DNA of 64,000 nt from JAHDCJ01 sp039028895 (GCA_039028895.1 JBCCHF010000010.1:62001-126000); one strand, 5' to 3'. Positions 41,147 to 49,866 are shown, counted from the first letter of the stretch. Program-made: numbers and translations. Notes: generated from the letters alone by a model not told the origin.

Positions 41147-42136
41147 CTATTCCACAGTCAATGCTTGCTGTTCTGTGATAAAGTCAAAAGCCAATTTATC
41201 TAACCGTTCACCATTAACTGTGGCGTTCCAGGGACCGTGGCCAGCTCCTTCTATCGGGTAATATGCAAGTGGTACGCCTGTGGCTTCATAAATCTCTTTT
41301 AGTTCTTCCGCGTTACTAAATGGCACTGTTGGGTCTTCGGTCCCGTGAGCGATAAACAATGAAGGGTCATTGCTATCAAAGCGCTGATGTCCGTAGGCGC
41401 CTTGAAGTCCATCGAGGGCAACTTTTGACCCCCAGAAATCAACTATGGTCTGGATCTTATACGTTTGATCAAGATTGGTTGCTAAAATTGTTGGATCTAT
41501 AGCACTTTCGATTTCGTCTCTAAAGTCTTCCTGATTTGAAATCCCTAGTGTAATGGCTGTTATCGCGCCAGCAGAGCCGCCGCCAACTGTAATGTAGTCG
41601 GTATTGATATTATAGGTGTTAGCATTGGCTATGACCCAGCGCAAGGCTGCTTTCGCATCTCTTTGGGCCGGGTAAATGGCCAGGAATTGATCGACTAATT
41701 CATCAGGCAGAATATCAGAATAGTCTAACCACTCTGACGGGATAGTTCCAAAATCATCTTTCACTCTATAGTCAATTGAGATAAACACCCAGCCTCTTGA
41801 GGTGTAGTAATTGGCCAGATCTATAATTTGAGATTGCCGCTTGGAGCCACCAAAAAAGCCTCCTCCATGGATAAACATAAATGCAGGTCTGTTCTCATTT
41901 GAATTACCTGGGGTATATACATCCAGTTTTAACGGGATAGCGATAGAGCTATTACTATTCCAGGTTTGATGACTTAACCCTTCTGCGTAGATAATGTCTT
42001 CTTCCACTACGACAGAATAGGTTGATTCAGATTGTACAACTGGGGTTTCTCTGGGTGATTCTGGTGTAATGCTTTCAATCTCACTGCAAGAATTTAAGGT
42101 TAAAACAAGGGCGAGGCATTTGATTAATGATTGCAT
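41147..42136 (-). CDS. alpha/beta hydrolase (esterase, BD-FAE-like) lipoprotein
   Basis: A 329-residue protein. N-terminal lipobox LTLNSC (Cys 17) marks it as a lipoprotein. The hydrolase core has the oxyanion HGGGFFGGS, nucleophile elbow TVGGGSAGAIT, an Asp in the AHGTEDPTVPFSNAEEL segment, and His in EGAGHGPW. This is the alpha/beta-hydrolase-3 or carboxylesterase layout. Substrates may be acyl groups on polysaccharides, but the sequence does not decide this. Confidence 0.88.
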   Translation of the reverse strand: MQSLIKCLALVLTLNSCSEIESITPESPRETPVVQSESTYSVVVEEDIIYAEGLSHQTWNSNSSIAIPLKLDVYTPGNSNENRPAFMFIHGGGFFGGSKRQSQIIDLANYYTSRGWVFISIDYRVKDDFGTIPSEWLDYSDILPDELVDQFLAIYPAQRDAKAALRWVIANANTYNINTDYITVGGGSAGAITAITLGISNQEDFRDEIESAIDPTILATNLDQTYKIQTIVDFWGSKVALDGLQGAYGHQRFDSNDPSLFIAHGTEDPTVPFSNAEELKEIYEATGVPLAYYPIEGAGHGPWNATVNGERLDKLAFDFITEQQALTVE

Positions 42137-42238
42137 TTTGGTTTTCCGATTAAGTTAAAGATGCCTATTGGACTATACCTTTTTGCATAAGTTTAATGGC
42201 ATCGATTAAAAAGTAAATTTTATATTTTTTTGGTCAAT

Positions 42239-42952
42239 CTACTTTTGCTCAGTTTCCTTTTTCAAAAGCTGGATAAACGCATCTGCCTGTCCCCAAATGA
42301 TGTTATCTTCCGATAAATTAATCCTGGTAGCATGCGGTACACCAAAGTAGTAGTTGACGCTAAATAAATGGTCTCCAAAGGCACTAAATTCTTTGAGGAT
42401 GTCGATGACAAGTTCAGCTTTGTGGCCTGCGTTGGCAAAAACAATGGCTGGTTTATCTTCAATTTTATTCTTGATCAATGCGCCGATTAAATAACTATAT
42501 CGTTTATTGTTATATCCCCAACCATCGGTTCCGGATAATTGCTCGGGGGTAATGAAAAGTTCGTTACCAGGAGGAAGATTTACAACTTCCCGATTGGATA
42601 TATCTTTAGCCTTTTTCTGGTAAAGATTTTCGAGTATTTGGCAAATGGCCTTAGATTCAATATATGAATGTCCGGTTTCAACTTTGGTTAGTTTGACATC
42701 ACTTTCTACCTGAACGGAGGCCAGGTATGTTTCGCAAAGCAACTTGAACGTTTGGGCTTTTGTGTATTCATTGACGAAAAACATGTCTACAGTTTTTTCA
42801 TGTAGCTGGTAGCCGCCCCAATATTCCTGAAGAGAACCAATTATGACGTACAGGAGGTCTATCTCTAAGGTTGGTAGGATTCTTAGTTTAAAGAATTCGT
42901 TTTGGGAAATGGCTCGGATATCGCCTTCGGCGTATTCTTTCTTATCTGACAT
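42239..42952 (-). CDS. hypothetical cytoplasmic protein
   Basis: A 237-residue protein without signal peptide or membrane segment and not recognised. It mixes helices and strands: an N-terminal region with LLYVIIGSLQEYWGGYQLHE, a centre with ICQILENLYQKKAKDI, and a C-terminal part with KPAIVFANAGHKAELVIDILKEF. No catalytic motif is apparent. Stands alone between the esterase and the solute-binding-like gene. Confidence 0.7.
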   Translation of the reverse strand: MSDKKEYAEGDIRAISQNEFFKLRILPTLEIDLLYVIIGSLQEYWGGYQLHEKTVDMFFVNEYTKAQTFKLLCETYLASVQVESDVKLTKVETGHSYIESKAICQILENLYQKKAKDISNREVVNLPPGNELFITPEQLSGTDGWGYNNKRYSYLIGALIKNKIEDKPAIVFANAGHKAELVIDILKEFSAFGDHLFSVNYYFGVPHATRINLSEDNIIWGQADAFIQLLKKETEQK

Positions 42953-43017
42953 TGTTTCTTTTTTGAACCATATGAGGCATTTAAGGACATATAAGGAAAG
43001 AGCTTATGGTGTGTTTT

Positions 43018-43130
43018 TTTTAACGCGGTGGCACAGAGATTTTTTATTTGTTAGAGGGAGAGGTTTTTAGATGTTTTTAATGCAGAGGTCTGTAATGTAT
43101 TTCTCTGCGCCTTTGCGTGTAATGACTTCC
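43018..43130. repeat. dispersed GCGGTGGCACAGAG repeat, copy 7
   Basis: TTAACGCGGTGGCACAGAGATT, ATGCAGAGGTCTG and TTTCTCTGCGCCTTTGCGTG fill the gap before the solute-binding-like gene. Same family as the other copies. Confidence 0.5.
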
Positions 43131-43990
43131 TATCGTTTCCAAACCAATTCAGGAATTTCCTGATCGAGTTGAATGATGCCGGCGGATCTTAGGGAATAGA
43201 TCACTGATTTCAGCATTTTGTCGCTGACCCATCCGTGGATAGCCCATTCGGTGCTGTGGTACCAGCGCTCTGTGTCTTTCATCTGCAGGTTATAACGCTC
43301 AGATACCGTTTTTATCGCGTTATCGTCTTGCATAAATTGATCATTGGAATCGTGTATTGTTCTGAGTAACCGGATAATGTTATCTGGTTGTGCCTCCAGT
43401 ATTTTTTCCGTTGCGGCAATGACGAAACAAGGCCAAGGGCTTCTGAATACACCAATGCGTTTTAACTGCCCTGAATCAACATAAGGTTTGGTCGTGAATT
43501 TTTCCCAGTAGAACACATCTGTTTCGTGTTTACCTAATGACTCGAGTGCGCCTTCGAGATTCTTTATTACGACGAACTGATTTTTTTCGATCTGTTTTTC
43601 CTTGCTATTCGCATCAACGATGGCCATAAGATGAGACCCTGAACCAAAGCGACTTATAGCGTAATTGGCTTTAAAAATCTCCTCGTATTTGGAAATAGGA
43701 TTATCCGTCGCGGTATGTACACCCCAGGCCAGGGGCGAAATGACATAATTGCTAATGATCCGACTTGGATTACCATTAATGATATCCTTGATGATGCCTT
43801 CTGTGAGTAATACACATACATCAATCTCGTCATCTCTGAGTGCCTTTGTCATTTGCCCGGTACCACCCTTGAAGGTTGTCCATTCGATCTGAACGCCTCG
43901 GCTTTGAAAGTCACCTCTTTCATTGGCAAGGTGGATTGGCAAATTAAAATGTTCGGGAACGCCTCCTATGCGGATGGTATCTTTTTTCAT
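43130..43990 (-). CDS. NMT1/SsuA-type substrate-binding-like protein without signal peptide
   Basis: A 286-residue protein resembling periplasmic substrate-binding proteins of the NMT1/THI5-SsuA group: IRIGGVPEHFNLPIHLANERGDFQSRGVQIEWTTFKGGTGQMTKAL, then DVCVLLTEGII, and SRFGSGSHLMAI. It starts MKKDTIRIGG with no signal sequence, and no permease or ATPase gene is nearby. It may be a cytoplasmic ligand sensor or an enzyme of thiamine-pyrimidine type, but active-site residues are not evident. Function not assigned. Confidence 0.78.
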   Translation of the reverse strand: MKKDTIRIGGVPEHFNLPIHLANERGDFQSRGVQIEWTTFKGGTGQMTKALRDDEIDVCVLLTEGIIKDIINGNPSRIISNYVISPLAWGVHTATDNPISKYEEIFKANYAISRFGSGSHLMAIVDANSKEKQIEKNQFVVIKNLEGALESLGKHETDVFYWEKFTTKPYVDSGQLKRIGVFRSPWPCFVIAATEKILEAQPDNIIRLLRTIHDSNDQFMQDDNAIKTVSERYNLQMKDTERWYHSTEWAIHGWVSDKMLKSVIYSLRSAGIIQLDQEIPELVWKR

Positions 43991-44011
43991 CCCGCAAAGG
44001 TAGGTAAAAGA

Positions 44012-44737
44012 TTACTTGAGGTTAGACAATAGGGCATCTTTCTCTCTATGATTGGAAGCCTCAATAAGTCTCCTGGCTTCGACGATATTATCTTGTCGCA
44101 GGTAAGAGAGTCCTTGATACCAAAGGGCGTCATTTCTAAAAGTGCTGTTTTCTTTGTCAATGACCGTTTGAAGGAATGGAATGGCTTTTTCTACATCCCC
44201 TGTTGCTAAGAGACTCACGCCCATAAAGAACCCTAATGTATCATTAGCCGGATGGACTTTTTGCAAGGGCGTCCATTTGAGAATAGCCGCTTCGTAGTTT
44301 TCTGATTTATAATCGACCATACCACGATTAAACTCATAGGCTTCATTGATTCCCATTGTGGTTGGAAGGCCTGGATCAGGTTCGAAAAACTGGGTGAATA
44401 ATTGTTCGTTGGGATCATTCTGAGAGAACATCCACCAACCGCCCAGAGCGATGAGCAAAGCAACTGATGCTGCCACCATATATCTTAAAACAGGCATTGT
44501 ACGGATTCTGGCTTCGCTGGAAGTTGGTACCATTTCGGCGTGGAATTCATCCATTTTGCCTTTGAGCACGGCTGCTTCAGCACCTGCAAACAAGATTTTG
44601 AATTCTTCTACTTTTTCAGCAAGCAGGATGTCCGCTGCGATCTGATTCTCGAAATCAGCTTTCGCGACAGTATCCATCTCACCAAAAAGATATTTCTCGA
44701 TGGTCTCGAATAATTCCTGTGTGATTTCTTCTTTCAT
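44012..44737 (-). CDS. membrane anti-sigma-like protein with TPR domain
   Basis: A 241-residue protein from the ATG at 44737, which overlaps the sigma-factor stop as ATGA. The cytoplasmic part (1-85) is acidic and helical (ELFETIEKYLFGEMDTVAKADFENQI). One transmembrane helix (YMVAASVALLIALGGWWMF) lies near 88-106. A periplasmic tail of about 130 residues contains TPR-like repeats (YEAAILKWTPLQKVHPANDTLGFFMG, GDVEKAIPFLQTVIDK). It likely sequesters the sigma factor encoded just upstream. The family match is by layout, not by a named anti-sigma motif. Confidence 0.75.
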   Translation of the reverse strand: MKEEITQELFETIEKYLFGEMDTVAKADFENQIAADILLAEKVEEFKILFAGAEAAVLKGKMDEFHAEMVPTSSEARIRTMPVLRYMVAASVALLIALGGWWMFSQNDPNEQLFTQFFEPDPGLPTTMGINEAYEFNRGMVDYKSENYEAAILKWTPLQKVHPANDTLGFFMGVSLLATGDVEKAIPFLQTVIDKENSTFRNDALWYQGLSYLRQDNIVEARRLIEASNHREKDALLSNLK

Positions 44738-45312
44738 TTGAAAACCTGCTTTCTTAGTCTTTGCATGCATCGGTATTTTTTATTGCGTACTGATGCGGGT
44801 TCCATTTTAAGTTCTTGGGCGATCTCGTTGAGTGATTGTTTGCCATAATAAAACTTGGTTAACAACACTTTACATTCATTTCCCAGCTGGTCAAATGCAG
44901 CCATCGTTTGTTGCATTTTTTCATTAGTTGCTTCCGCAGAAGGGTCCTGTTCTGCAGCGTCTGGGGTTAGCTGGTTATGTTCTTCAACCGAGATCACTTT
45001 TTTATAATGTGCTGACCGCAAATGGTCGGTCCACTTATTTTTTGCGATTGTGTACAAATATCCGCCGATTGCTTTGTCTGTAGTTGGTCGAAATTTGTCT
45101 TGCTTTACATTATTCCAAAAAGCGACAAATGCTTCCTGGTAAATATCTTTTGCTTGTTCGGTATCGCCATTATTCTTCAGGACGTAGACTTCTACTTTGC
45201 GGAAATTGTCTTGATAGATCCGCTTAAGTGTGTTTTCGTCATTCTTTTTGATGGCCAGTAAAATGCTGGCTTCATCGCTAAAGGTCATCCTGTTTGTGGC
45301 GTCTTTCTGCAT
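44734..45312 (-). CDS. ECF RNA polymerase sigma factor
   Basis: A 192-residue ECF sigma factor. Region 2 contains DIYQEAFVAFWNNVKQ (core binding) and GGYLYTIAKNKWTDHLR. Region 4 is LGNECKVLLTKFYYGKQSLNEIAQELKMEPASVRNKKYRCMQRLRK, an acceptable HTH. It is co-translated with the membrane anti-sigma-like protein (ATGA overlap). The target regulon is not known. Upstream lies a long inverted repeat. Confidence 0.92.
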   Translation of the reverse strand: MQKDATNRMTFSDEASILLAIKKNDENTLKRIYQDNFRKVEVYVLKNNGDTEQAKDIYQEAFVAFWNNVKQDKFRPTTDKAIGGYLYTIAKNKWTDHLRSAHYKKVISVEEHNQLTPDAAEQDPSAEATNEKMQQTMAAFDQLGNECKVLLTKFYYGKQSLNEIAQELKMEPASVRNKKYRCMQRLRKQVFK

Positions 45313-45358
45313 CTTGGTGAATAGAAACAGAAAGATACATCTTTCCTCAGTATATACG

Positions 45359-45372
45359 CGGAATAATTTCCG
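45359..45372. other. short inverted repeat upstream of ECF sigma gene
   Basis: CGGAA-TAAT-TTCCG, a perfect 5-bp hairpin between the sigma-factor start (45312) and the long inverted repeat. Possible promoter-proximal operator, weak evidence. Confidence 0.25.
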
Positions 45373-45379
45373 TATTGGA

Positions 45380-45440
45380 GATCAAATTCGAGGAGGAACT
45401 CCGTTATCACCCCGTATAGTTGCCTCCCCGAAATTTGATC
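45380..45440. promoter_or_regulatory. long imperfect inverted repeat between exported-protein operon and ECF sigma gene
   Basis: Arms 45380-45400 (GATCAAATTCGAGGAGGAACT shortened to its core) and 45418-45440 match as GATCAAATT-CGAGGAGG-AACT against GATCAAATTT-CGGGGAGGC-AACT, with a 17-base loop. It lies in the only gap between the sigma gene and the upstream exported-protein operon, so it may be a terminator without U tract, an attenuator or an operator. Confidence 0.45.
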
Positions 45441-45454
45441 TAATCCTATTAGTT

Positions 45455-46087
45455 TTATGCCTCTTTTGGCTTCCTAACGATATTGGTCACTAACCAGCCA
45501 AGGCCGATCAGTAAAAGCAAGAGTCCTGCTCCAGTCATTGGGTTGAATCCGGCTTTTTCTCTTTTCATGTCGAATTCGAATACGGTTTTGCCGTATGCAT
45601 CTTCATCCACCTTAATACCTTCAGCTTCTTCCGGGAATTCGATCATTGTTGTCTGCTGTATTTGTCCGCCAAACTCAAGTGGGCTGGCAACGTACATATA
45701 TTTGTGTTCTGTCAATTCGGTAAGGTCAACATCTTTCTCATCAGTTTCGAGATACCAGTTGCCGCGCTTGTCGACTTTGCAAACGCCATAAGCTTTCATG
45801 GTTAATTCCCATGAACGATCCATATCGTTTTTGTCAAGATTGAAATCATCCAGGAAGTAACTTGGCATTGCTCTTTGCATTTCGCGCTTAAGTGCTGCCG
45901 GGTTGTTACCAAAGCTTTGTACCCAGTTTTGCCACATGGAGGCATTCATTGTCATGGAAACTTTAAGATCTGCATTGCCATATTTGTCAAGGACCATGTC
46001 AATCTTTTGTTTCATTGGTTGCTGAGCAAAGGTGCTTGTACCGATCAAAAACAGAATTGCGATTATAAAATATTTTGGAGCTTTCAT
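45455..46087 (-). CDS. hypothetical exported protein with C-terminal anchor
   Basis: A 210-residue protein. Signal peptide residues 1-21 (FIIAILFLIGTSTFAQ). The middle part looks alpha/beta (KIDMVLDKYGNADLKVSMTMNA). One C-terminal helix (GAGLLLLLIGLGWLVTNIV) followed by KPKEA anchors it. The start codon overlaps the stop of the transglutaminase-like gene (TAATG), so the pair is translationally coupled. Family unknown; the anchor leaves the soluble part in the periplasm. Confidence 0.75.
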   Translation of the reverse strand: MKAPKYFIIAILFLIGTSTFAQQPMKQKIDMVLDKYGNADLKVSMTMNASMWQNWVQSFGNNPAALKREMQRAMPSYFLDDFNLDKNDMDRSWELTMKAYGVCKVDKRGNWYLETDEKDVDLTELTEHKYMYVASPLEFGGQIQQTTMIEFPEEAEGIKVDEDAYGKTVFEFDMKREKAGFNPMTGAGLLLLLIGLGWLVTNIVRKPKEA

Positions 46088-47760
46088 TATCGTATGCTTT
46101 TATAAATTGAATTAATTGTACCTGAATGTTGACCGTAGGTCATGTCGTTGGCACCGGTTGCAACTATTCTTACACCTGAGCCGGTTCTTTTGGCTTTTCC
46201 TTTCCACCGAAAGGTGCCATAAGCAGAGTAGGTTTCACCTGTAATGGAGCTGCCGTTTCGCTGATAAGCTACTTCGCTACCCATATAATAAAGGGTTTCA
46301 TACAAATAGGCGAGGGCTTCATCAATACTGCTCGCAGGAATGTCATAAATGATCGCATTGGCGGTCATGTCAGGTGACATTGCAGCTGCTGTCGCAATAG
46401 GCACTTCCGGGAACGGATATTTTGAATAGGTCCAGCTTGCTGGAATGGCGAATGATAAAGGGCCTGAAGTTCTCCTGGAATTCGGATTGGAGTCGACTAC
46501 TCTGGTGTTATCATTACTGGCATTATCAGGTCTTGGTCGTGGGTTGTTATTTCTTGGTGTATTCTTCTTAGGGGCTTTTGCATTTTCAGAAACGGTAGGT
46601 TCAAACTTCTCACCGATCTCTTTTACTTTCTGACGCATAAACTCATCGTCTTTCAGCGCCATTGGCACAACACCTTGTTGGTTGAGTTCGTGCACATTTA
46701 CCATGGTGTAACGCGGGTCACCCATCTGTGCCATTTTGAACCATTCCTGAAGCTGCTTCTCTCCAGATTCGAGCGCTTCCTGTACGGAACCAATGCCGCC
46801 AAGTCCTTCTCCACCGATTTTGGTGGCTTCGATTGCGTAGTAAGTGCCTTTCATCTCAAATCCAGGATAAGCATGACCAGGAACAAGGAAAATAATAGGA
46901 TTAAGCCCTGCCGCAGACATCATGGATGCATAAAGTAAGCTAAGCTCAAGACAAAGACCGGTGTTACCGGTGATGACCTCACGTGGCAACCTGTTGTGCT
47001 GTGAGAATGAACTCACATCGTCCAATGACTGAGGGATGCCTTTCGTTCCGCTATATACCATATGTGACATGCGCGTGGCTTCATAGATGCCCATCAGGAA
47101 TCTCGCAGCATCCTGCGGGTTTTGGGAAACGGAAGCCTGGTCGCCTTTCAGAACTTTTTCCTGTACTACTTGAGTGTAGTACTTGACGATAGGATCATTT
47201 GGGGTTACAAAGCATGCGAGTAAAGCATCATTATCGTAAACATCAGACCAACCTGCAATTTCGTCACCAGGAATTCCTGTGAACATATAGAGGTTACGAT
47301 CTACGATTTTGAATGCAAAATCTTCTTCAACGATATCATCATCATCTGCGCCGTCCCATGTAACCTCGATTTCGGCTTTCTCCATGGATTCGGTCATCTT
47401 CTCAACGATGTCGTCTTTGAATTTAGGATAACAAACAACTGACGCTGTTTGCCCTTCAAACATTTCACCGATAACAGCGATCTCTGTCCATTCGATAAAA
47501 CCCGGTACGCGATAGCTAACAGTCACATCTTCCAGTGTAGCTTTGGTCGGGTTGGTTAGTTTCGCTTTGAACAGGTAGTACTTACCGTCCAATGCTTCGG
47601 AATTGCTGTATACATTATGAGCAGCCGGCATAATAAAGCTGGCCTTCTCAATCTCGATATCAACGGTGCCATTACCTCCGCCACTTCCTATCAGGAAACT
47701 TAGTGCGGTGAGGATTGCACCGAGACCGATTAAAATTGAAGGCAATAAGAATCTTTTCAT
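46087..47760 (-). CDS. membrane-anchored protein with transglutaminase-like domain
   Basis: A 557-residue protein. One N-terminal helix (PSILIGLGAILTALSFLIG) is followed by a beta-rich region (TLEDVTVSYRVPGFIEWTEIAV). A transglutaminase-like segment, GNTGLCLELSLLYASMMSAAGLNP (Cys) with VPGHAYPGFEMKGTYYAIEATKIGG (His, then acidic), lies near 268-320. A Pro/Asn/Arg-rich linker near 400-435 and a final domain (SWTYSKYPFPEVPIATAAAMSP ...) close the chain. The paired small exported protein follows at once. Substrate unknown. Confidence 0.75.
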   Translation of the reverse strand: MKRFLLPSILIGLGAILTALSFLIGSGGGNGTVDIEIEKASFIMPAAHNVYSNSEALDGKYYLFKAKLTNPTKATLEDVTVSYRVPGFIEWTEIAVIGEMFEGQTASVVCYPKFKDDIVEKMTESMEKAEIEVTWDGADDDDIVEEDFAFKIVDRNLYMFTGIPGDEIAGWSDVYDNDALLACFVTPNDPIVKYYTQVVQEKVLKGDQASVSQNPQDAARFLMGIYEATRMSHMVYSGTKGIPQSLDDVSSFSQHNRLPREVITGNTGLCLELSLLYASMMSAAGLNPIIFLVPGHAYPGFEMKGTYYAIEATKIGGEGLGGIGSVQEALESGEKQLQEWFKMAQMGDPRYTMVNVHELNQQGVVPMALKDDEFMRQKVKEIGEKFEPTVSENAKAPKKNTPRNNNPRPRPDNASNDNTRVVDSNPNSRRTSGPLSFAIPASWTYSKYPFPEVPIATAAAMSPDMTANAIIYDIPASSIDEALAYLYETLYYMGSEVAYQRNGSSITGETYSAYGTFRWKGKAKRTGSGVRIVATGANDMTYGQHSGTINSIYKSIR

Positions 47761-47835
47761 TTTGATAAGTTTTACGGGGTGTAAAAAATCATTTACCCCT
47801 TCATCGGAGAACTCACCAAAATGTCATCACTTATT

Positions 47836-49311
47836 TCATTTTAAATATTTTTTATTCCTGTGGTCGGGCCAGTTCCAGGATACCCAGGTGGTGCCTGCCC
47901 GCTTATTTTTAAAGGCTTTTTCTTTTGAAATTACTTTTACTAAAGCAGTAGGATCGTCAGTTTCCAGATCATCTATATACCTGTTAAGCAGGAACAGATT
48001 TTTATCAGAAACGTCGTATATCAGAAACTCTGTATCAATAGCTGATTTGGTCTCAGCAGTCAGGTTATACTTAGTGATCAAAACATCCCAATTTAGCAGA
48101 CAGCTCATCACAAGTACAAGATATACTGACCAACCATTCATCTTCAACAGGTAAAAAAGGGATTTCTTCTCATTGACTTTGATCACCATAGTGGCCAGGC
48201 CAAAAAGTGTCATTATGAGAAAAACCCCAACTCCAATTCGCTTATAAGCCAGTCCGTAATGATCAACATATTGATAGTTACGTGCCGCTACAGAGCAAGC
48301 CAAAACCGCATTCTGAGCAATCCACATAAAAGACAACCGTTTGAGCCAGATATTTTCTTTGAAAAAATTCAGGTTTCCCCGAAAATAAAAAGATAAGATG
48401 CCCATCGAGAGTAGAATACTAAGAATTAATAGCCACGTTCCTTCATGGACGTATTGACTCAAAATAGCAGGACTGGCCTCCAGTGTATTGAACCATACAT
48501 ATCGGACATCAACAAGGTTGACCAGAAATAACAACACATTCAAAGACCCAATAAGGATGAGTGCTGACCGAAATTCGTTCTTTAATCCAATCATTGAGCC
48601 CGGGTTGCAAAACCAACTTTTGAAATTGGATTTTTTCTTTTCAATATCATCTGTTTGCATGGACTCCAAACTTTCGAAAAGACTAAACTTGGCTGGTAAA
48701 AGTGCCATCGCTGTCAGTATTGCACCAAGCAGGATAAACATCACATGCCCAATTGAAATACTGTTTTGCGAATCAAAAGAAAGGAAGTCGAAAAGCGCAA
48801 AAAAGTCCCTCGACAATGCTGCAAATTTGCTATTGGCAGAAATATAGATCTGAAAAAAAAGAAACAGTCCCAAAGCTGGGAAACCAATCAATTTAATAAC
48901 CCGCCAAATTTTGGGTAACCCGTTAAATTCTGTTGTAGAAGTGTACATCTTTTCTGAAAACAACAATGGCAGTTCAATGCTTCTCAAGAAGTTAGATCCG
49001 ATTGCAGAACCAATGAATCCAAGTTGGCCGCGATGGACAAAGCCAATAAAAGCCAACATGGAAAAGATGTGAACTGCAACACTCAGGATAGAATTATTCA
49101 CAACGACCGTAGCAGCTGTTAACAAGGTGCCAACGAGGGTGATTTTCACCGGAAGGTGTTTTATTCTTTCCGGATACAAAACCATCATCACTCCAACCAG
49201 GAAACCGGAAAACAAGAAGACATTCAGTCCTGTCTTTTCCTTCCAAAAAAGGACATCAAACAATATAACAGAAGCGCCAAAAGCAATGGAAAAAATGTTT
49301 TTTGATTTCAT
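47836..49311 (-). CDS. DUF4173/DUF4153 multispanning membrane protein
   Basis: A 491-residue inner-membrane protein with about 12 helices. The family signature SLNVLLFLVNLVDVRYVW lies near residues 253-270, followed by HEGTWLLILSILLSMGIL. These proteins occur widely in Bacteroidota with no known activity. The start overlaps the stop of the Coq4-like gene as ATGA, so they are coupled. A hydrophilic C-terminal tail contains YNLTAETKSAIDTEFLIYDVSDKN. Confidence 0.82.
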   Translation of the reverse strand: MKSKNIFSIAFGASVILFDVLFWKEKTGLNVFLFSGFLVGVMMVLYPERIKHLPVKITLVGTLLTAATVVVNNSILSVAVHIFSMLAFIGFVHRGQLGFIGSAIGSNFLRSIELPLLFSEKMYTSTTEFNGLPKIWRVIKLIGFPALGLFLFFQIYISANSKFAALSRDFFALFDFLSFDSQNSISIGHVMFILLGAILTAMALLPAKFSLFESLESMQTDDIEKKKSNFKSWFCNPGSMIGLKNEFRSALILIGSLNVLLFLVNLVDVRYVWFNTLEASPAILSQYVHEGTWLLILSILLSMGILSFYFRGNLNFFKENIWLKRLSFMWIAQNAVLACSVAARNYQYVDHYGLAYKRIGVGVFLIMTLFGLATMVIKVNEKKSLFYLLKMNGWSVYLVLVMSCLLNWDVLITKYNLTAETKSAIDTEFLIYDVSDKNLFLLNRYIDDLETDDPTALVKVISKEKAFKNKRAGTTWVSWNWPDHRNKKYLK

Positions 49312-49820
49312 AATCCAAGTTGATTTTTAATAGCCTTTAGGTTTTGAGGGACTAGTGATGCGAGGTCCTGTTTGTGAAGAGGTTCGCAATAAGTCCCTCG
49401 TTTCAAGTCAGCCATGAAAGTTGACCAGTGCTCGGGCAATAAGACAAGACCTATAGCAAATACGCCTAGTGTTGGCAAAGATCTAGAGCCATTCCCGTAA
49501 AGGAAAGCCTGCAAGCGGATCTCACCGAGTGATGTCATCGGGTAGCCAGCTAGCACATGTTTGACATCATGGGTCTCGTATTTGGGTATGAGTTGTAAGC
49601 CACACTTGTCAAGCCAGGAAGCAATCGTTCTTCCCAGGGTGCCCACCTCCATAGACCGCATTTTATCCAGTGAATGAGGCCAAGGTTTCGGTTTGTAGAA
49701 AAAACCAAGTATTGGTATCGACATTTGAATGAGCCAAGAGATCAAAGTCATGCGCAACCCTTTGGTTAATTGAAGCAAAGCAATGGCTATGACGGCAGCA
49801 TCTGACCGTTGAGAAATCAT
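49308..49820 (-). CDS. Coq4-like protein
   Basis: A 170-residue protein with the Coq4 signature HDxxH-x11-E: YETHDVKHVLAGYPMTSLGEI, near residues 81-101, plus the GEIRLQAFLYGNGSRS continuation. In eukaryotes and proteobacteria Coq4 takes part in ubiquinone synthesis and binds zinc; Bacteroidota normally use menaquinone, so the role here is likely different. An N-terminal hydrophobic segment (ISWLIQMSIPILGFFY) suggests membrane association. Co-translated with DUF4173 and close to a winged-helix regulator. Confidence 0.83.
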   Translation of the reverse strand: MISQRSDAAVIAIALLQLTKGLRMTLISWLIQMSIPILGFFYKPKPWPHSLDKMRSMEVGTLGRTIASWLDKCGLQLIPKYETHDVKHVLAGYPMTSLGEIRLQAFLYGNGSRSLPTLGVFAIGLVLLPEHWSTFMADLKRGTYCEPLHKQDLASLVPQNLKAIKNQLGL

Positions 49821-49830
49821 AATTTTTAAT

Positions 49831-49866
49831 TTTAGAGAAGAGTATGTTGGGAATTCATACTCTAAA
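49831..49866. promoter_or_regulatory. inverted repeats upstream of the Coq4-like gene
   Basis: AGAGTATG-N9-CATACTCT at 49839-49863 is a perfect 8-bp inverted repeat. TTTAGAG at 49831-49837 can alternatively pair with CTCTAAA at 49860-49866. The two pairings exclude each other, as in a switch or nested operator. It sits just ahead of the Coq4-like start on the minus strand. A possible target of the neighbouring winged-helix protein, not shown. Confidence 0.4.
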
